Shown piece by piece: positions 52,065 through 60,969 of a stretch of DNA of 64,000 bases; within the stretch, counting starts at the first letter, position 1; each line of letters opens with the position of its first letter. The notes under the pieces were generated by a model. It worked only from the letters and a program-made list of their open reading frames with translations. It was not told the origin of the DNA and searched no databases. The position numbers and the translations under genes are program-made. Source of the DNA: Frondihabitans peucedani (lineage in GTDB: Bacteria; Actinomycetota; Actinomycetes; Actinomycetales; Microbacteriaceae); NCBI RefSeq assembly GCF_039537585.1, contig NZ_BAABAU010000001.1:124001-188000 (forward strand), read 5' to 3'.

Positions 52065-52556
52065 GTGACCGACCGTCCCATCCGCCTGTTCGGCGACCCC
52101 ATCCTGCGCTCGCCCTCCGACCCGGTGAAGCTCGACGACCCGGGCCTCCGCGGCCTCGTGGACGACCTGCTCGACACGGTCCGCGTGCCCGGGCGCGCCG
52201 GTGTCGCCGCCGCCCAGATCGGCGTCGGCCTCCGCGCCTTCAGCTACAACGTCGACGACGAGGTCGGCTACGTGCTTAACCCCGAGATCGTGGAGCTGAG
52301 AGGCGAGCCCGAGCTGGTCGACGAGGGGTGCCTGTCGGTGCCGGGGTTCTACTTCCCCCGGCGGCGCTACCCGTACGCCCGGGTCGAGGGCGTGGACCTC
52401 GACGGCGACCGGGTGGTGCTCGAGGGGGAGGGCCTCATGGCGCAGGCACTCCAGCACGAGACCGACCACCTCGACGGCAAGCTGTACGTGATGGGGCTCG
52501 ACCCCGAGATCAAGCGCGACGCCATGCGGCAGATCCGGGAGAGCGACTGGTTCTGA
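52065..52556 (+). CDS. def: Peptide deformylase
   Basis: A 163-residue deformylase. All three motifs are present: GVAAAQIGVG (about 46-55, motif 1 with A for L), EGCLSVPG (about 86-93) and QALQHETDHLDGKLYV (HExxH, about 130-145). It removes the formyl group from nascent proteins using a metal held by Cys and two His. GTG start with AGGAG upstream, 37 bases after pyc and probably cotranscribed. Confidence 0.96.
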   Translation: MTDRPIRLFGDPILRSPSDPVKLDDPGLRGLVDDLLDTVRVPGRAGVAAAQIGVGLRAFSYNVDDEVGYVLNPEIVELRGEPELVDEGCLSVPGFYFPRRRYPYARVEGVDLDGDRVVLEGEGLMAQALQHETDHLDGKLYVMGLDPEIKRDAMRQIRESDWF

Positions 52557-52613
52557 GGCGCGGCTGCTCGGTGTGCGCCGTGCTCGGTGCTCGGTGCTCG
52601 GGTTCGGTGTCAA

Positions 52614-52681
52614 GTCGGCGGGCGGTAGCAGCAGTGGGCCGGGCTCCGGAGGGCCGCCGACTGCTGCGGGCACCCGCCGAC
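52614..52681. terminator. Nested inverted repeat between convergent def and ligase genes
   Basis: Outer arms GTCGGCGGG/CCCGCCGAC (52614-52622, 52673-52681) and inner GCAGCAGT/ACTGCTGC (52628-52635, 52660-52667). Convergent stops at 52556 and 52688 support a bidirectional terminator. Three GTGCTCG repeats precede it. Confidence 0.65.
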
Positions 52682-52687
52682 GCCGGG

Positions 52688-54028
52688 CTACTCCGCGCTG
52701 CGAGCGGGCGCAGGAGCCCCGGGGTCTCGACCCTCGAGGACGAGCACGCCGTCGACCAGGGTGCCCTCGTCGTCGCGCACCAGCCACTCCTGAGGGCCGC
52801 CACCGACCCCGACGCCCCGGAACGCCACCGACCCCTCGTCGAAGATCGAGACCTCGATCCCCGGCAGGGGCGGGCCCACGGCTCCGACAGGGCGCGTGAA
52901 CGGCGCATCGGCCCGCTCGAGGGTCACGAGGCCGCCGGTCGCGCGGTCGCCGTAGCCCTCGAGGCAGCGGATGTCCAGCGCGCGCAGCTGGAGCCGCATC
53001 CCGAGGGTCACCGCCTCTTCGGTCGAGATCGCGACGACGGTGGAGAGTCGCCCGCCGGCCGCCTTGCGGATGCCGCGGAGCACGAGCGTGTCGGCGACGG
53101 CGAACCGGGTCTTGAGGCCGCGCGGGACCGGTCCCGGCTCGAGCGCCTCGGCGTACTCGACGGCGACCTCGAGGGCCTGGCGGAGCGCGGTCGCCCGGCC
53201 GGACGCCTCGGCGCGCGCGTGCACTGTCTCGTCGATGTCGCGGAGGGTCGACGGGTACGCCATCAGGAGCGTCGGCTTGAAGGCGGCCATGGTCTCGACG
53301 AGGCGGCCCGGGTCGGCGAGCTGCGCGATCCTGCTGCCGGTGGCGACCGCGGCGAGAGTGAGGACGCGCGCGTGCACGTCGGTGGCGGGGAGGTGCTGCA
53401 GGAGCTGGCGGCCCGCACCGAGCGCGTCGCCGAGCACGCTCGCGAGGGCGAGCGCGCGCGACGACAGATCTCTCTGCGTGAGACGGTGCTCACCGAGGAC
53501 GACGGCGACGCTGTCGGGGGTGACCTCGGCCACGAGGCCGTCGAAGGCGTCGTCGGGGGTGTCGCGGCCCGAGGCGGCGAGCTTGTCGAGGTCGCCGAGG
53601 CCGATCTGCCACACCTCGGCGACGAGGGGGAGGTCGCCCTGGAGCTCGTCGATGCGGGCGAAGTCGCGCGCCGTCTCGACCACGACGGCCCGGACCCCCT
53701 CCTCGTCGAGGAGGGCGGCCAGCTCGGACTGCGACGACGACGGGGACAGCGGCACCACGACCACGCCCACGGCGGCGGCGGCGAAGTCGACCAGGACGGC
53801 CTCGAAGCGCGTCGAGCAGAGCACGGCCAGCGCGTCGCCCGGGTGGAGCCCGGCGGCCGCGAGGCCCCTGGCCAGCGCGCGGACCCGGCCCGCGAACTCG
53901 GGGCCGGTCAGATCGAACCAGCCGCCGAACGAGTCGGGGAGGGCGAAGACGGCGGCCTCAGGATCGACCCGGGAGCCCCGGTCGAGGAGCTCGTTCAGGA
54001 TCACGGCGTCGGCGGGCGTTGCGGGCAC
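52688..54028 (-). CDS. Degenerate AMP-forming acyl-CoA synthetase-like protein
   Basis: A 446-residue ANL-superfamily protein, GTG start with GGAAGG upstream. N-terminal half is clear (FDLTGPEFAGRVRALARGLAAAGLHPGDALAVLCSTRFEAVLVDFAAAAVGVVVVPL), as are FKPTLLMAYPSTLRDIDETV and RPVGAVGPPLPGIEVSIFDEG. But the phosphate loop (TSGTTGxPKG) is missing: VAVVL runs straight into GEHRLTQRDL. The usual YGxTE motif is YGDRA, and the C-terminal catalytic-lysine domain is absent. It is about 150 residues shorter than its FadD15-like relatives. The frame is otherwise intact with normal codon use, so it is more likely a retained pseudoenzyme than a decaying gene. Confidence 0.85.
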   Translation of the reverse strand: MPATPADAVILNELLDRGSRVDPEAAVFALPDSFGGWFDLTGPEFAGRVRALARGLAAAGLHPGDALAVLCSTRFEAVLVDFAAAAVGVVVVPLSPSSSQSELAALLDEEGVRAVVVETARDFARIDELQGDLPLVAEVWQIGLGDLDKLAASGRDTPDDAFDGLVAEVTPDSVAVVLGEHRLTQRDLSSRALALASVLGDALGAGRQLLQHLPATDVHARVLTLAAVATGSRIAQLADPGRLVETMAAFKPTLLMAYPSTLRDIDETVHARAEASGRATALRQALEVAVEYAEALEPGPVPRGLKTRFAVADTLVLRGIRKAAGGRLSTVVAISTEEAVTLGMRLQLRALDIRCLEGYGDRATGGLVTLERADAPFTRPVGAVGPPLPGIEVSIFDEGSVAFRGVGVGGGPQEWLVRDDEGTLVDGVLVLEGRDPGAPAPARSAE

Positions 54029-54125
54029 GGCCTTCCTTCCTCGAGAGGCTGCAGGATCGCTCCACTGTATCGAAGGGCCGACGCCCGACCGTGGACTGCT
54101 GCTGGCAGGGGCGACGGTAGAGTGG

Positions 54126-55100
54126 ATGCTCGTGCAGGCCATCGGAATCGACATCGGCGGAACGAAGATCGCGGGTGGCGTCGTCACCGAGCTCGGTGAG
54201 ATCGTCGCCGAACGCCGGGTCCCGACGCCGACGGGCAACGACTCCGAGGCCATCGTCCAGGCCGTCGTGACCATGATCCGCGAGCTCCAGGCCGAGGCTC
54301 CCGCCGAGCACGGCCAGGTCGTCGCTGCGGGCGTGGCCGCCCCCGGGTTCATCGACGCGGCCCAGTCGACCGTCTACTACACGCCGAACATCCCGTGGCG
54401 GAACGAGCCCCTCCGCGCCCGCCTGAACAGCGAGCTCGACCTGCACATCACCATCGACAACGACGCGAACGCCGCCGGCTGGGCGGAGTTCCGCTTCGGC
54501 GCGGGGCGCCTCGTCAGCGACATGACCATGCTCACCATCGGCACCGGCGTCGGCGGCGCGATCGTCACCGAAGACCGCCTGTTCCGCGGCGGCTTCGGCA
54601 CGGGCGGCGAGCTCGGCCACATGCGCATGGTCCCGAACGGACTCGCCTGCGGCTGCGGCGCCTTCGGCTGCATCGAGCAGTACGGCTCTGGCCGGGCGCT
54701 CCTCCGCATGGCCGGCGAGGTCGCCGACCGGGGCGGCGACGCAGGCCGCGCCCTCGCCGATGTCCGCCGCGCCAACGGCACCCTCACCGGGCACGACGTC
54801 GCCGCGCTGATGGCGCAGGGCGACGCCGGCGCCCTCGAGGCCCTCACCGAGCTCGGCACCTGGCTCGGGCAGGCCTGTGCGTCGCTCAGCGTCATCCTCG
54901 ACCCCCAGCTCTTCGTCATCGGCGGCGGCGTCGCCCAGTCGGGCGAGCTCCTGCTGGCGCCCATCCGCGAGGCCTACCGCAGCCACCTCCCGGCCCGCGG
55001 CTTCCACCCGGAGCCCGAGTTCGTCATCGCCGAGCTGGTCAACGACGCGGGCGTCGTCGGTGCCGCCGACCTGGCCCGCGTGCACGCCAAGGCGATCTGA
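54126..55100 (+). CDS. ROK-family glucokinase
   Basis: A 324-residue ROK kinase. Phosphate loop GIDIGGTKIAGGVV (about 7-20), DNDANAAGWAEFRFGAG with the catalytic Asp in the IDNDAN region (about 117), GTGVGGAIV, HMRMVPNG and the ROK zinc site CGCGAFGCIEQYGSG (about 178-192). Phosphorylates glucose with ATP in the cytosol. ATG at 54126 is used; a GTG two codons later is possible. Divergent from the degenerate ligase gene and followed by plsC after 56 bases. Confidence 0.93.
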   Translation: MLVQAIGIDIGGTKIAGGVVTELGEIVAERRVPTPTGNDSEAIVQAVVTMIRELQAEAPAEHGQVVAAGVAAPGFIDAAQSTVYYTPNIPWRNEPLRARLNSELDLHITIDNDANAAGWAEFRFGAGRLVSDMTMLTIGTGVGGAIVTEDRLFRGGFGTGGELGHMRMVPNGLACGCGAFGCIEQYGSGRALLRMAGEVADRGGDAGRALADVRRANGTLTGHDVAALMAQGDAGALEALTELGTWLGQACASLSVILDPQLFVIGGGVAQSGELLLAPIREAYRSHLPARGFHPEPEFVIAELVNDAGVVGAADLARVHAKAI

Positions 55101-55156
55101 CCTGCCGGCGGCCGGCGTCCGGTTAGACTTCTGACGGTCACGCGAAGGAGACGCCG

Positions 55157-55846
55157 TTGTTCTACTGGATCATGAAGACGTTCCTCTTCCGTCCGATCCT
55201 GCTGTCGATCTTCCGCCCGTGGGTCGTGGGCAAGCAGAACGTCCCCGAGGAGGGGGCGCTGATCTTCGCCAGCAACCACCTCTCGTTCGTCGACTCGATC
55301 TTCCTGCCCCTCGTGCTCGAGCGCCGCCTGTCGTTCCTCGCGAAGAGCGACTACTTCACGGGGCGCGGCTTCAAGGGCGTCATGACGAAGCTGTTCATGA
55401 CGGCGTCCGGCATGCTGCCGATCGACCGCTCGGGCGGCAAGGCATCCGAGGCGTCGCTGGCGACGGGCCTCAAGGTGCTGGCCCGAGGCGACCAGCTCGG
55501 CATCTACCCCGAGGGGACTCGGAGCCCTGACGGGCGCCTCTACCGCGGCCGCACCGGCGTCGCGCGGATGATCCTCGAGGGTCGCGTCCGGGTCGTCCCG
55601 GTCGCCATGATCGACACGCAGAAGGTCATGATCACCGGATCGAAGCGCCCGCACCTCCACCGCATCGGCATCGTCTTCGGCGAGCCGCTCGACTTCAGCC
55701 GCTTCGAGGGGCTGGAGGGCGACCGCTTCATCCTGCGCTCGATCACCGACGAGATCATGCACGAGCTCAACCGGCTCGGCGGTCAGGAATACGTGGACGT
55801 CTACGCGTCTTCGGTCAAGGAGAGACGGGCTCTCCTTTCGCGATAG
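55157..55846 (+). CDS. plsC: 1-acyl-sn-glycerol-3-phosphate acyltransferase
   Basis: A 229-residue PlsC-family acyltransferase. Catalytic block NHLSFVD (NHx4D, about 40-46), FLAKSDYFTG, GMLPIDRSGG and substrate-binding PEGTRSPDGRLYRGRTG (about 118-134). TTG start with GAAGGAG 9 bases upstream. Membrane-associated; adds the second acyl chain in phospholipid synthesis. Same-strand neighbour of the DAHP synthase gene, matching the mycobacterial Rv2182c-Rv2178c neighbourhood. Confidence 0.93.
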   Translation: MFYWIMKTFLFRPILLSIFRPWVVGKQNVPEEGALIFASNHLSFVDSIFLPLVLERRLSFLAKSDYFTGRGFKGVMTKLFMTASGMLPIDRSGGKASEASLATGLKVLARGDQLGIYPEGTRSPDGRLYRGRTGVARMILEGRVRVVPVAMIDTQKVMITGSKRPHLHRIGIVFGEPLDFSRFEGLEGDRFILRSITDEIMHELNRLGGQEYVDVYASSVKERRALLSR

Positions 55847-55901
55847 GCTCGATTCTCAGTGGTCTCCCGGCCACGACTCTCGCCGGCCCCCAGAGGAACC
55901 A

Positions 55902-57278
55902 GTGCTCCAGACCGATTTCCCAGTCATCTCCGCCGATCCCGACGTGATCGCAGGGCTGGACTATTGGCGCACGCTCCCCATCAAGCAGCAGCCGGAGTGG
56001 CCCGACCACTCCGCCGTCGAGGCCGCCTCGGCCGAGATCGCGACGTTCCCGCCGCTGGTGTTCGCCGGCGAGGTCGACACGCTCCGCGAGCGGCTCGCCA
56101 CGGCGGCTGCGGGCAAGGCGTTCCTGCTGCAGGGCGGCGACTGCGCCGAGACCTTCGCCGACGCGACCGCCGACAACATCCGCAACCGGGTCAAGACGAT
56201 CCTGCAGATGGCCGTCGTCCTGACCTACGGCGCCTCCGTGCCGGTCATCAAGATGGGCCGCATGGCCGGTCAGTTCGCGAAGCCGCGCTCGTCCGACATG
56301 GAGACCCGCGACGGTGTGACGCTGCCGGCCTACCGCGGCGACATCATCAACGGGTACGACTTCACGCCCGAGTCGCGGCAGCCCGATCCTGCGCGGCTCG
56401 TGAAGGGGTACCACACCTCGGCTTCGACGCTGAACCTCATCCGCGCCTTCACCCAGGGCGGCTTCGCCGACCTCCGCCAGGTGCACTCCTGGAACAAGGG
56501 CTTCGCCTCGAACCCCGCCAACGTCATGTACGAGCACCTCGCCCACGAGATCGACAAGGCGGTGCGCTTCATGGAGGCGGCCGGCGCCGACTTCGACGAG
56601 ATGAAGCGCGCCGAGTTCTACACCTGCCACGAGGCGCTCCTGATGGACTACGAGCGTCCGATGACCAGGATCGACTCCCGCACCGGCACGCCGTACACGC
56701 TCTCGAGCCACTTCGTCTGGATCGGTGAGCGCACGCGCGACCTCGACGGCGCCCACGTCGACTTCCTGTCGCGGGTCCGCAACCCGATCGGGGTCAAGCT
56801 CGGCCCGACGACGACGCCCGACGACATGCTGCGCCTGATCGACAAGCTCGACCCCGAGCGGGAGCCGGGCCGCCTGACCTTCGTCACGCGCATGGGTGCG
56901 GGCAAGATCCGCGACGCCCTCCCGCCGCTCCTCGAGGCCATCAAGTCGTCCGACGCGACGCCGCTCTGGGTCTCCGATCCGATGCACGGCAACGGCATGA
57001 CGACTCCCACCGGCTACAAGACGCGCCGCTTCGAAGAGATCGTCGACGAGGTCAAGGGCTTCTTCGAGGCGCACCGGGCGGCGGGCACGCACCCGGGCGG
57101 GATCCACATCGAGCTCACCGGCGACGACGTCACCGAGTGCCTCGGCGGCTCCGAGCACATCGACGAGGCCACCCTCGCGACGCGCTACGAGAGCCTCTGC
57201 GACCCGCGCCTCAACCACATGCAGTCGCTCGAGCTGGCGTTCCTCGTCGCCGAGGAGCTGTCGGCCGCTCAGGCCTGA
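55902..57278 (+). CDS. aroG: Class II 3-deoxy-D-arabino-heptulosonate 7-phosphate synthase
   Basis: A 458-residue class II DAHP synthase, first enzyme of the shikimate pathway (PEP plus erythrose 4-phosphate). Marks: LQGGDCAETFA (about 82-92, metal-ligand Cys), KMGRMAGQFAKPRS, RGDIINGYDF, RAFTQGGFADLRQVHSWN, GERTRDLDGAHVDFLSRVRNPIGVKLGP, VSDPMHGNG and GGIHIELTGDDVTECLGG. GTG start with GAGGAAC upstream. An in-frame GATCCTGC octamer (56385) encodes Asp-Pro-Ala with uncommon codons. Followed by a terminator hairpin. Confidence 0.96.
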   Translation: MLQTDFPVISADPDVIAGLDYWRTLPIKQQPEWPDHSAVEAASAEIATFPPLVFAGEVDTLRERLATAAAGKAFLLQGGDCAETFADATADNIRNRVKTILQMAVVLTYGASVPVIKMGRMAGQFAKPRSSDMETRDGVTLPAYRGDIINGYDFTPESRQPDPARLVKGYHTSASTLNLIRAFTQGGFADLRQVHSWNKGFASNPANVMYEHLAHEIDKAVRFMEAAGADFDEMKRAEFYTCHEALLMDYERPMTRIDSRTGTPYTLSSHFVWIGERTRDLDGAHVDFLSRVRNPIGVKLGPTTTPDDMLRLIDKLDPEREPGRLTFVTRMGAGKIRDALPPLLEAIKSSDATPLWVSDPMHGNGMTTPTGYKTRRFEEIVDEVKGFFEAHRAAGTHPGGIHIELTGDDVTECLGGSEHIDEATLATRYESLCDPRLNHMQSLELAFLVAEELSAAQA

Positions 57279-57293
57279 CGGTCGGCGCCGCAC

Positions 57294-57335
57294 GACGGCG
57301 CAGGCACCGGTCCGCGGACAGGTGCCTGTGCCGTC
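57294..57335. terminator. Terminator hairpin after aroG
   Basis: 15-base arms (57294-57308, 57321-57335) pair at 14 of 15 positions with a 12-base loop. Lies between convergent aroG and the kinase gene. Confidence 0.8.
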
Positions 57336-57346
57336 CCACGGCGCCA

Positions 57347-57379
57347 TAGCAGCATCAGCAGCAGCGGCAGCAGCAGCGG
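57347..57379. repeat. AGC-rich microsatellite
   Basis: Run of AGC triplets broken by ATC and GGC, ending at the stop codon of the kinase gene. Likely prone to slippage; no function seen. Confidence 0.8.
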
Positions 57380-59443
57380 CTACCCGACGCTGAGGCTCGA
57401 CCCGTCGTACTTCAGCGTCACCGTGTCGCCCTTGAAGGCGGTCCCCTGACCGGCCGGGCTCTGCGACTGAACCTTCACGAGCTTCCGCCAGTCGAATCCG
57501 AGCGCTGTCGCCGTGGCGCACTGCGCGGTCGTGCAGTCGGCGTACGAGACCTTGAGGCCGAGCGCGGCCAGTGCGCTCTCGGCGGTCGACACCTTGCGGC
57601 CGGTCTCGTCGGGCACGGTGATCGGGGTCGGACCCTTCGACACCACGAGGTCGATGGTCGATCCGGGGACGACGGCGCCGTCGCCCTCGGCGCCCTGGCG
57701 TATGACCGCGCCGTTGGCGACGCTGTCGCTGTACTCGCCGCCCGACTGGACGCTCTTCAGGCCGACGGCCGTGAGGGCCGCCTGCGCCGCTGAGAGCGAC
57801 TGCCCGGTGACGTCCGGGACGGGCCCGAGCGACACGGTGAGGGTCACCGGTCGACGCTCGGGGTAGGTCGTCGCGTTCTGCAGGTCGACCGTCGCACCGG
57901 ACGCGTTCTTGCCGGCGATCCCGAGGACCGTGCCCTTGGCCTTCTGATCGAACCGCGTCGTCGACGCCCCGACGGTGAACGGCGACAGTGCCTTCTTCGC
58001 GGCGTCCTCCTGCTGGCCGACGACCTTGGGCAGACTCAGGATCCGGGGGCCCTGCGACACCACGAGCCGCACGGCCGAGCCCTTGTGGACGGTGGCTCCC
58101 GCCTCGGGACGCGTGCCGGTGACCTGGCCGGCGGCGATCACGGGGTCGTAGGTCTTGACCTGCTCGTCGCTCACGCCGAAGCCCTGCGCCTCCAGCTTCG
58201 AGGTCGCCTGCGCCACGCTCGCGTTCGTGATCGCGGGCACGGTCGCCTGCGACCCGGGCCCGAGGCTGAACCACCAGGCCGTGGTGCCGGCGACGAGCGC
58301 GAGCACGACGACGAGCACCAGCCAGACGGCGCCGCGCTTGCGGCGGGCGGCGGCCTTCCGGCCGAGGGCCTCCGCGTTCGTCCCCAGGGCCGGCGTCACC
58401 GGGCCGGTGCGGTGGCGGGCCTTCTGCAGGATCGCCGTCTCGCCCGTCGAGCCGCGGAGCCCGGCCGGTCCGGTCTGGCCGGTGGGACCGTTCTGGCCCG
58501 CCGGACCGGTCGGGTTGCGCCCGGCGCCGAATGCCTCGGCGGGCGGCACCGGCGCCATGGCGCGGGGGAGCACCATCGTCTTCTGCGTGCCGCCGGGGAC
58601 GGCGTCGCCGCGCTGCAGGTCGTACAGGTGCTCGAGCATGGCCCGGGCGTCGCGGGGGCGCTGCTCGGGGTCGCGGGCGGTCGCCCAGAGGACGAGCTCG
58701 TCGAGCTCCGCCGGGACCCGCGGGTTGACGGCGGACGGCATGGGCACGGTGTCGTTGGCGTGCTGGTAGGCGATCTGCATGGGCTGCTCGCCCTTGTAGG
58801 GCTGCTCGCCGGTCAGCATCTCGTAGAGCATGATGCCGAGCGCGTAGATGTCGCTGCGGGTGTCGGCGATGCCGCGGGTCACGAGCTCCGGCGACAGGTA
58901 GGCGATCGTGCCGAGGAGGGCTGCGCCGGTGGCAGTGTTGGCGCTGGCGGCGCGGGCGAGGCCGAAGTCGCCGATCTTGATCCGGCCGTCGTCGGCGAGG
59001 AGCACGTTCTCGGGTTTCAGGTCGCGGTGCACGATGCCCGAGCGGTGTGCGGCGGCGAGCCCGGCGAGCACGGCCTCGAGGATGTCGGTGGCCTGCTCGG
59101 GAGTGAGCACCCGGTGCTCCTGGAGGAGCTCGCGGAGCGTGATGCCGGGGAGGTACTCCATGACGATGTACGCCGACTCGTCGTCCTGACCCTGGTCGTA
59201 GACGTTGACGACGTTCGGGTGCGCGAGTCGCGCGGCCGAGCGCGCCTCCTGGATGAAGCGCTCCTTGAAGTTCTCGTCGTCGGCGAGGTGGCCGTGCATG
59301 ATCTTCACGGCGACGGGCCGCTCGAGCCGCAGGTCGGACGCGAGGTAGACCGTCGCCATCCCGCCGCGGGCGATGCGTGAGCGCACCCGGTAGCGGCCGT
59401 CGATGAGCCGGCCGATCATCGGGTCAGTCTGGTTGGCGCTCAC
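57380..59443 (-). CDS. pknL: PASTA-domain Ser/Thr protein kinase (PknL position)
   Basis: A 687-residue membrane kinase. Kinase domain 14-270: GGMATVYLA loop, AVKIMH Lys47, IVHRDLKPEN Asp141, DFGLA Asp159, GTIAYLSPEL. A linker (about 313-340) has collagen-like Gly-x-y units (GPAGQNGPTGQTGPAGLRGSTG), unusual for this family. One span at about 375-395, then four extracellular PASTA repeats (VPAITNASVAQATSKLEAQGF; LPKVVGQQEDAAKKAL; VPDVTGQSLSAAQAALTAVGL; VPDETGRKVSTAESALAALGL), which bind muropeptides/lipid II. GTG start at 59443. Location between aroG and the Rv2175c-like gene, the known PknL substrate, supports pknL; PknB-like function is the alternative. Confidence 0.9.
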   Translation of the reverse strand: MSANQTDPMIGRLIDGRYRVRSRIARGGMATVYLASDLRLERPVAVKIMHGHLADDENFKERFIQEARSAARLAHPNVVNVYDQGQDDESAYIVMEYLPGITLRELLQEHRVLTPEQATDILEAVLAGLAAAHRSGIVHRDLKPENVLLADDGRIKIGDFGLARAASANTATGAALLGTIAYLSPELVTRGIADTRSDIYALGIMLYEMLTGEQPYKGEQPMQIAYQHANDTVPMPSAVNPRVPAELDELVLWATARDPEQRPRDARAMLEHLYDLQRGDAVPGGTQKTMVLPRAMAPVPPAEAFGAGRNPTGPAGQNGPTGQTGPAGLRGSTGETAILQKARHRTGPVTPALGTNAEALGRKAAARRKRGAVWLVLVVVLALVAGTTAWWFSLGPGSQATVPAITNASVAQATSKLEAQGFGVSDEQVKTYDPVIAAGQVTGTRPEAGATVHKGSAVRLVVSQGPRILSLPKVVGQQEDAAKKALSPFTVGASTTRFDQKAKGTVLGIAGKNASGATVDLQNATTYPERRPVTLTVSLGPVPDVTGQSLSAAQAALTAVGLKSVQSGGEYSDSVANGAVIRQGAEGDGAVVPGSTIDLVVSKGPTPITVPDETGRKVSTAESALAALGLKVSYADCTTAQCATATALGFDWRKLVKVQSQSPAGQGTAFKGDTVTLKYDGSSLSVG

Positions 59444-59520
59444 CCGTCGAATTTTACGGACGCCGGGCCGGAAGGCCCCTCGGACTCACCGCCCGGACCC
59501 AGATCGTTACCGGGCCACTC

Positions 59521-59542
59521 GCGCGATCCTGCAGGATCGCGC
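59521..59542. terminator. 22-bp perfect palindrome made of two inverted GCAGGATC octamers
   Basis: Eleven bases (GCGCGATCCTG) followed by their exact complement, 11 bases after the LysM gene stop and before the kinase gene. Likely a terminator; it contains the window's over-represented octamer in both orientations. Confidence 0.7.
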
Positions 59543-59552
59543 CGTCAGCGGT

Positions 59553-60863
59553 CTAGAGGCCGGCCAGCCAGGTGCGTGCCGAGCGCTCCCACTTCGCGTA
59601 CCCGTTCGGGTAGGCCGAGACCTGCACGGCCTGGGCGGCCTGTGTCACGGTCATGCGCGACCAGCCGGCGATGTCGAGGAGCCCGCGGGTGCGGCCCGCG
59701 TTCGGGTTGTGCGAGCCGCCGAAGAAGAGGCGGGTCGCGTGGGTGGCGTCGAGGAGCTGCTGCCGGGAGCCCCAGCCCTGGCTGGGACGCTGCTGGAACA
59801 GGCCGAGGGAGTCGCGGTCGCCGGAGGAGAGGTTGTAGAGGCTCGACTCCTGCGCGGCGGCGGCGAGGGCGATCACGATGCCGTAGTCGCTGACCCCGAG
59901 GGAGCGGCCGACGCGGATGACGGTGCGGGCGTTGGCGCGTTGCTCGGCGTCGAGGGCCGACACCGGGACGGAGGCGCCCGAGGCGCCGGCCGAGACGTTC
60001 GTCGACGAGCCGGTGGAGGCTGCGGCGACGGCGGCGCGGCCCGGGATCGTCAGCTTCTTGCCCGCGTAGATCGTGCTGGTCCAGCTCAGGTGGTTGGCGG
60101 CGAGGAGCTTGTCGACCGAGGTGCCGTGCGCCTTCGCGATGGAGGAGAGGGTGTCGCCGGTCTTGATGACATAGGTGGAGGCGCTCGACGGTGCTGACGA
60201 GTGGGTCGCCGTGACCGGGGCCGCCGTGGGGGCCGCGTGCGACGCGCTCGAGCCGGCGCCCGGGATCCGGACCTTCTGGCCCGGGTAGATGATGCTCGTC
60301 CAGCCGAGGCCGTTCGCCGACAGGAGGGCCTGCGTCGAGACGTGGTGCCGGCTGGCGATCGACGACAGGGTGTCGCCTCGGACGATGGTGTAGGTCGACG
60401 TCGGCGTGCTCGAGTGCGAGGCCGCCTTCACGGGGGCAGCGGCGGCAGCGCGGTGCGCGGTCAGGTGGAGGGTCTGCCCCGGGAAGATGGTCGACTTCCA
60501 GCTGAGGCCGTTGAGGGCGAGGACCGAGGCCGTCGAGAGGCCGTACCGGCCGGCGATCGACGAGACGGTGTCGCCGCTCTTCACGGTGTACGTGGTCGGC
60601 GCCGACGCGGTCTCGATCGTCGCGGAGGTCAGCTCGACGGCGGGCTCGGCCGTCAGGGCGCGGAGGTCGATGGTCGCGGTGTCGTCGGGGCTGACGCCCG
60701 GCTTCTTGGGGTGCGGCTGCACGTGGTCGGCGGCGAAGAGCGGGCCGGTGACGTTCGCGCTCACGACCATCGAGGAGGCCAGCACGATCGGGACCGTGCC
60801 GAGCATGCTGCGACCGATCCGGTAGGCGGCGCTGCGATTCGAGTTCTGATCCTGTGAGGTCAT
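59553..60863 (-). CDS. LysM-repeat cell-wall protein with lytic-transglycosylase-like domain
   Basis: A 436-residue exported protein. Hydrophobic signal-like segment at about 20-45 (MLGTVPIVLASSMVVSANVTGPLFA). Three LysM repeats at about 92-133, 160-203 and 228-272 (each TYTVKSGDTVSSIAGRYGLSTASVLALNGLSW-type), with Ser/Thr/Ala linkers, then a C-terminal domain (about 300-436) with ALAAAAQESSLYNLSSGDRDSLGLFQQRPSQGWGSRQQLLD, the Glu-Ser core of transglycosylase-like wall hydrolases. Binds peptidoglycan outside the membrane. Promoter carries an MtrA-like double box. Confidence 0.9.
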   Translation of the reverse strand: MTSQDQNSNRSAAYRIGRSMLGTVPIVLASSMVVSANVTGPLFAADHVQPHPKKPGVSPDDTATIDLRALTAEPAVELTSATIETASAPTTYTVKSGDTVSSIAGRYGLSTASVLALNGLSWKSTIFPGQTLHLTAHRAAAAAPVKAASHSSTPTSTYTIVRGDTLSSIASRHHVSTQALLSANGLGWTSIIYPGQKVRIPGAGSSASHAAPTAAPVTATHSSAPSSASTYVIKTGDTLSSIAKAHGTSVDKLLAANHLSWTSTIYAGKKLTIPGRAAVAAASTGSSTNVSAGASGASVPVSALDAEQRANARTVIRVGRSLGVSDYGIVIALAAAAQESSLYNLSSGDRDSLGLFQQRPSQGWGSRQQLLDATHATRLFFGGSHNPNAGRTRGLLDIAGWSRMTVTQAAQAVQVSAYPNGYAKWERSARTWLAGL

Positions 60864-60915
60864 GTGGTGCGTCCCGGGGGTTGTCGTCGTGTGGTCACTT
60901 CATCAGTGATGCGGC

Positions 60916-60940
60916 GTGTCAGCGAACTCAACGCTGACAC
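60916..60940. promoter_or_regulatory. Inverted repeat downstream of the LysM -10
   Basis: Perfect 9-base arms GTGTCAGCG and CGCTGACAC with a 7-base spacer, overlapping the expected transcription start of the LysM gene. A repressor site or 5'-UTR stem. Confidence 0.55.
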
Positions 60941-60943
60941 ACA

Positions 60944-60949
60944 TGTATA
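60944..60949 (-). promoter_or_regulatory. Probable -10 element of the LysM gene (TATACA)
   Basis: TATACA on the minus strand in an AT-rich pocket, 81 bases before the start codon at 60863. There is no good -35; activator-like repeats occupy that position. Confidence 0.5.
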
Positions 60950-60969
60950 GGCAAGTCAATTAACGAGGC

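Noticed and set aside
57347-57379. AGC-rich run as a coding extension of the kinase
   Set aside because: It lies after the stop codon and before the aroG terminator and has no start; treated as a microsatellite.
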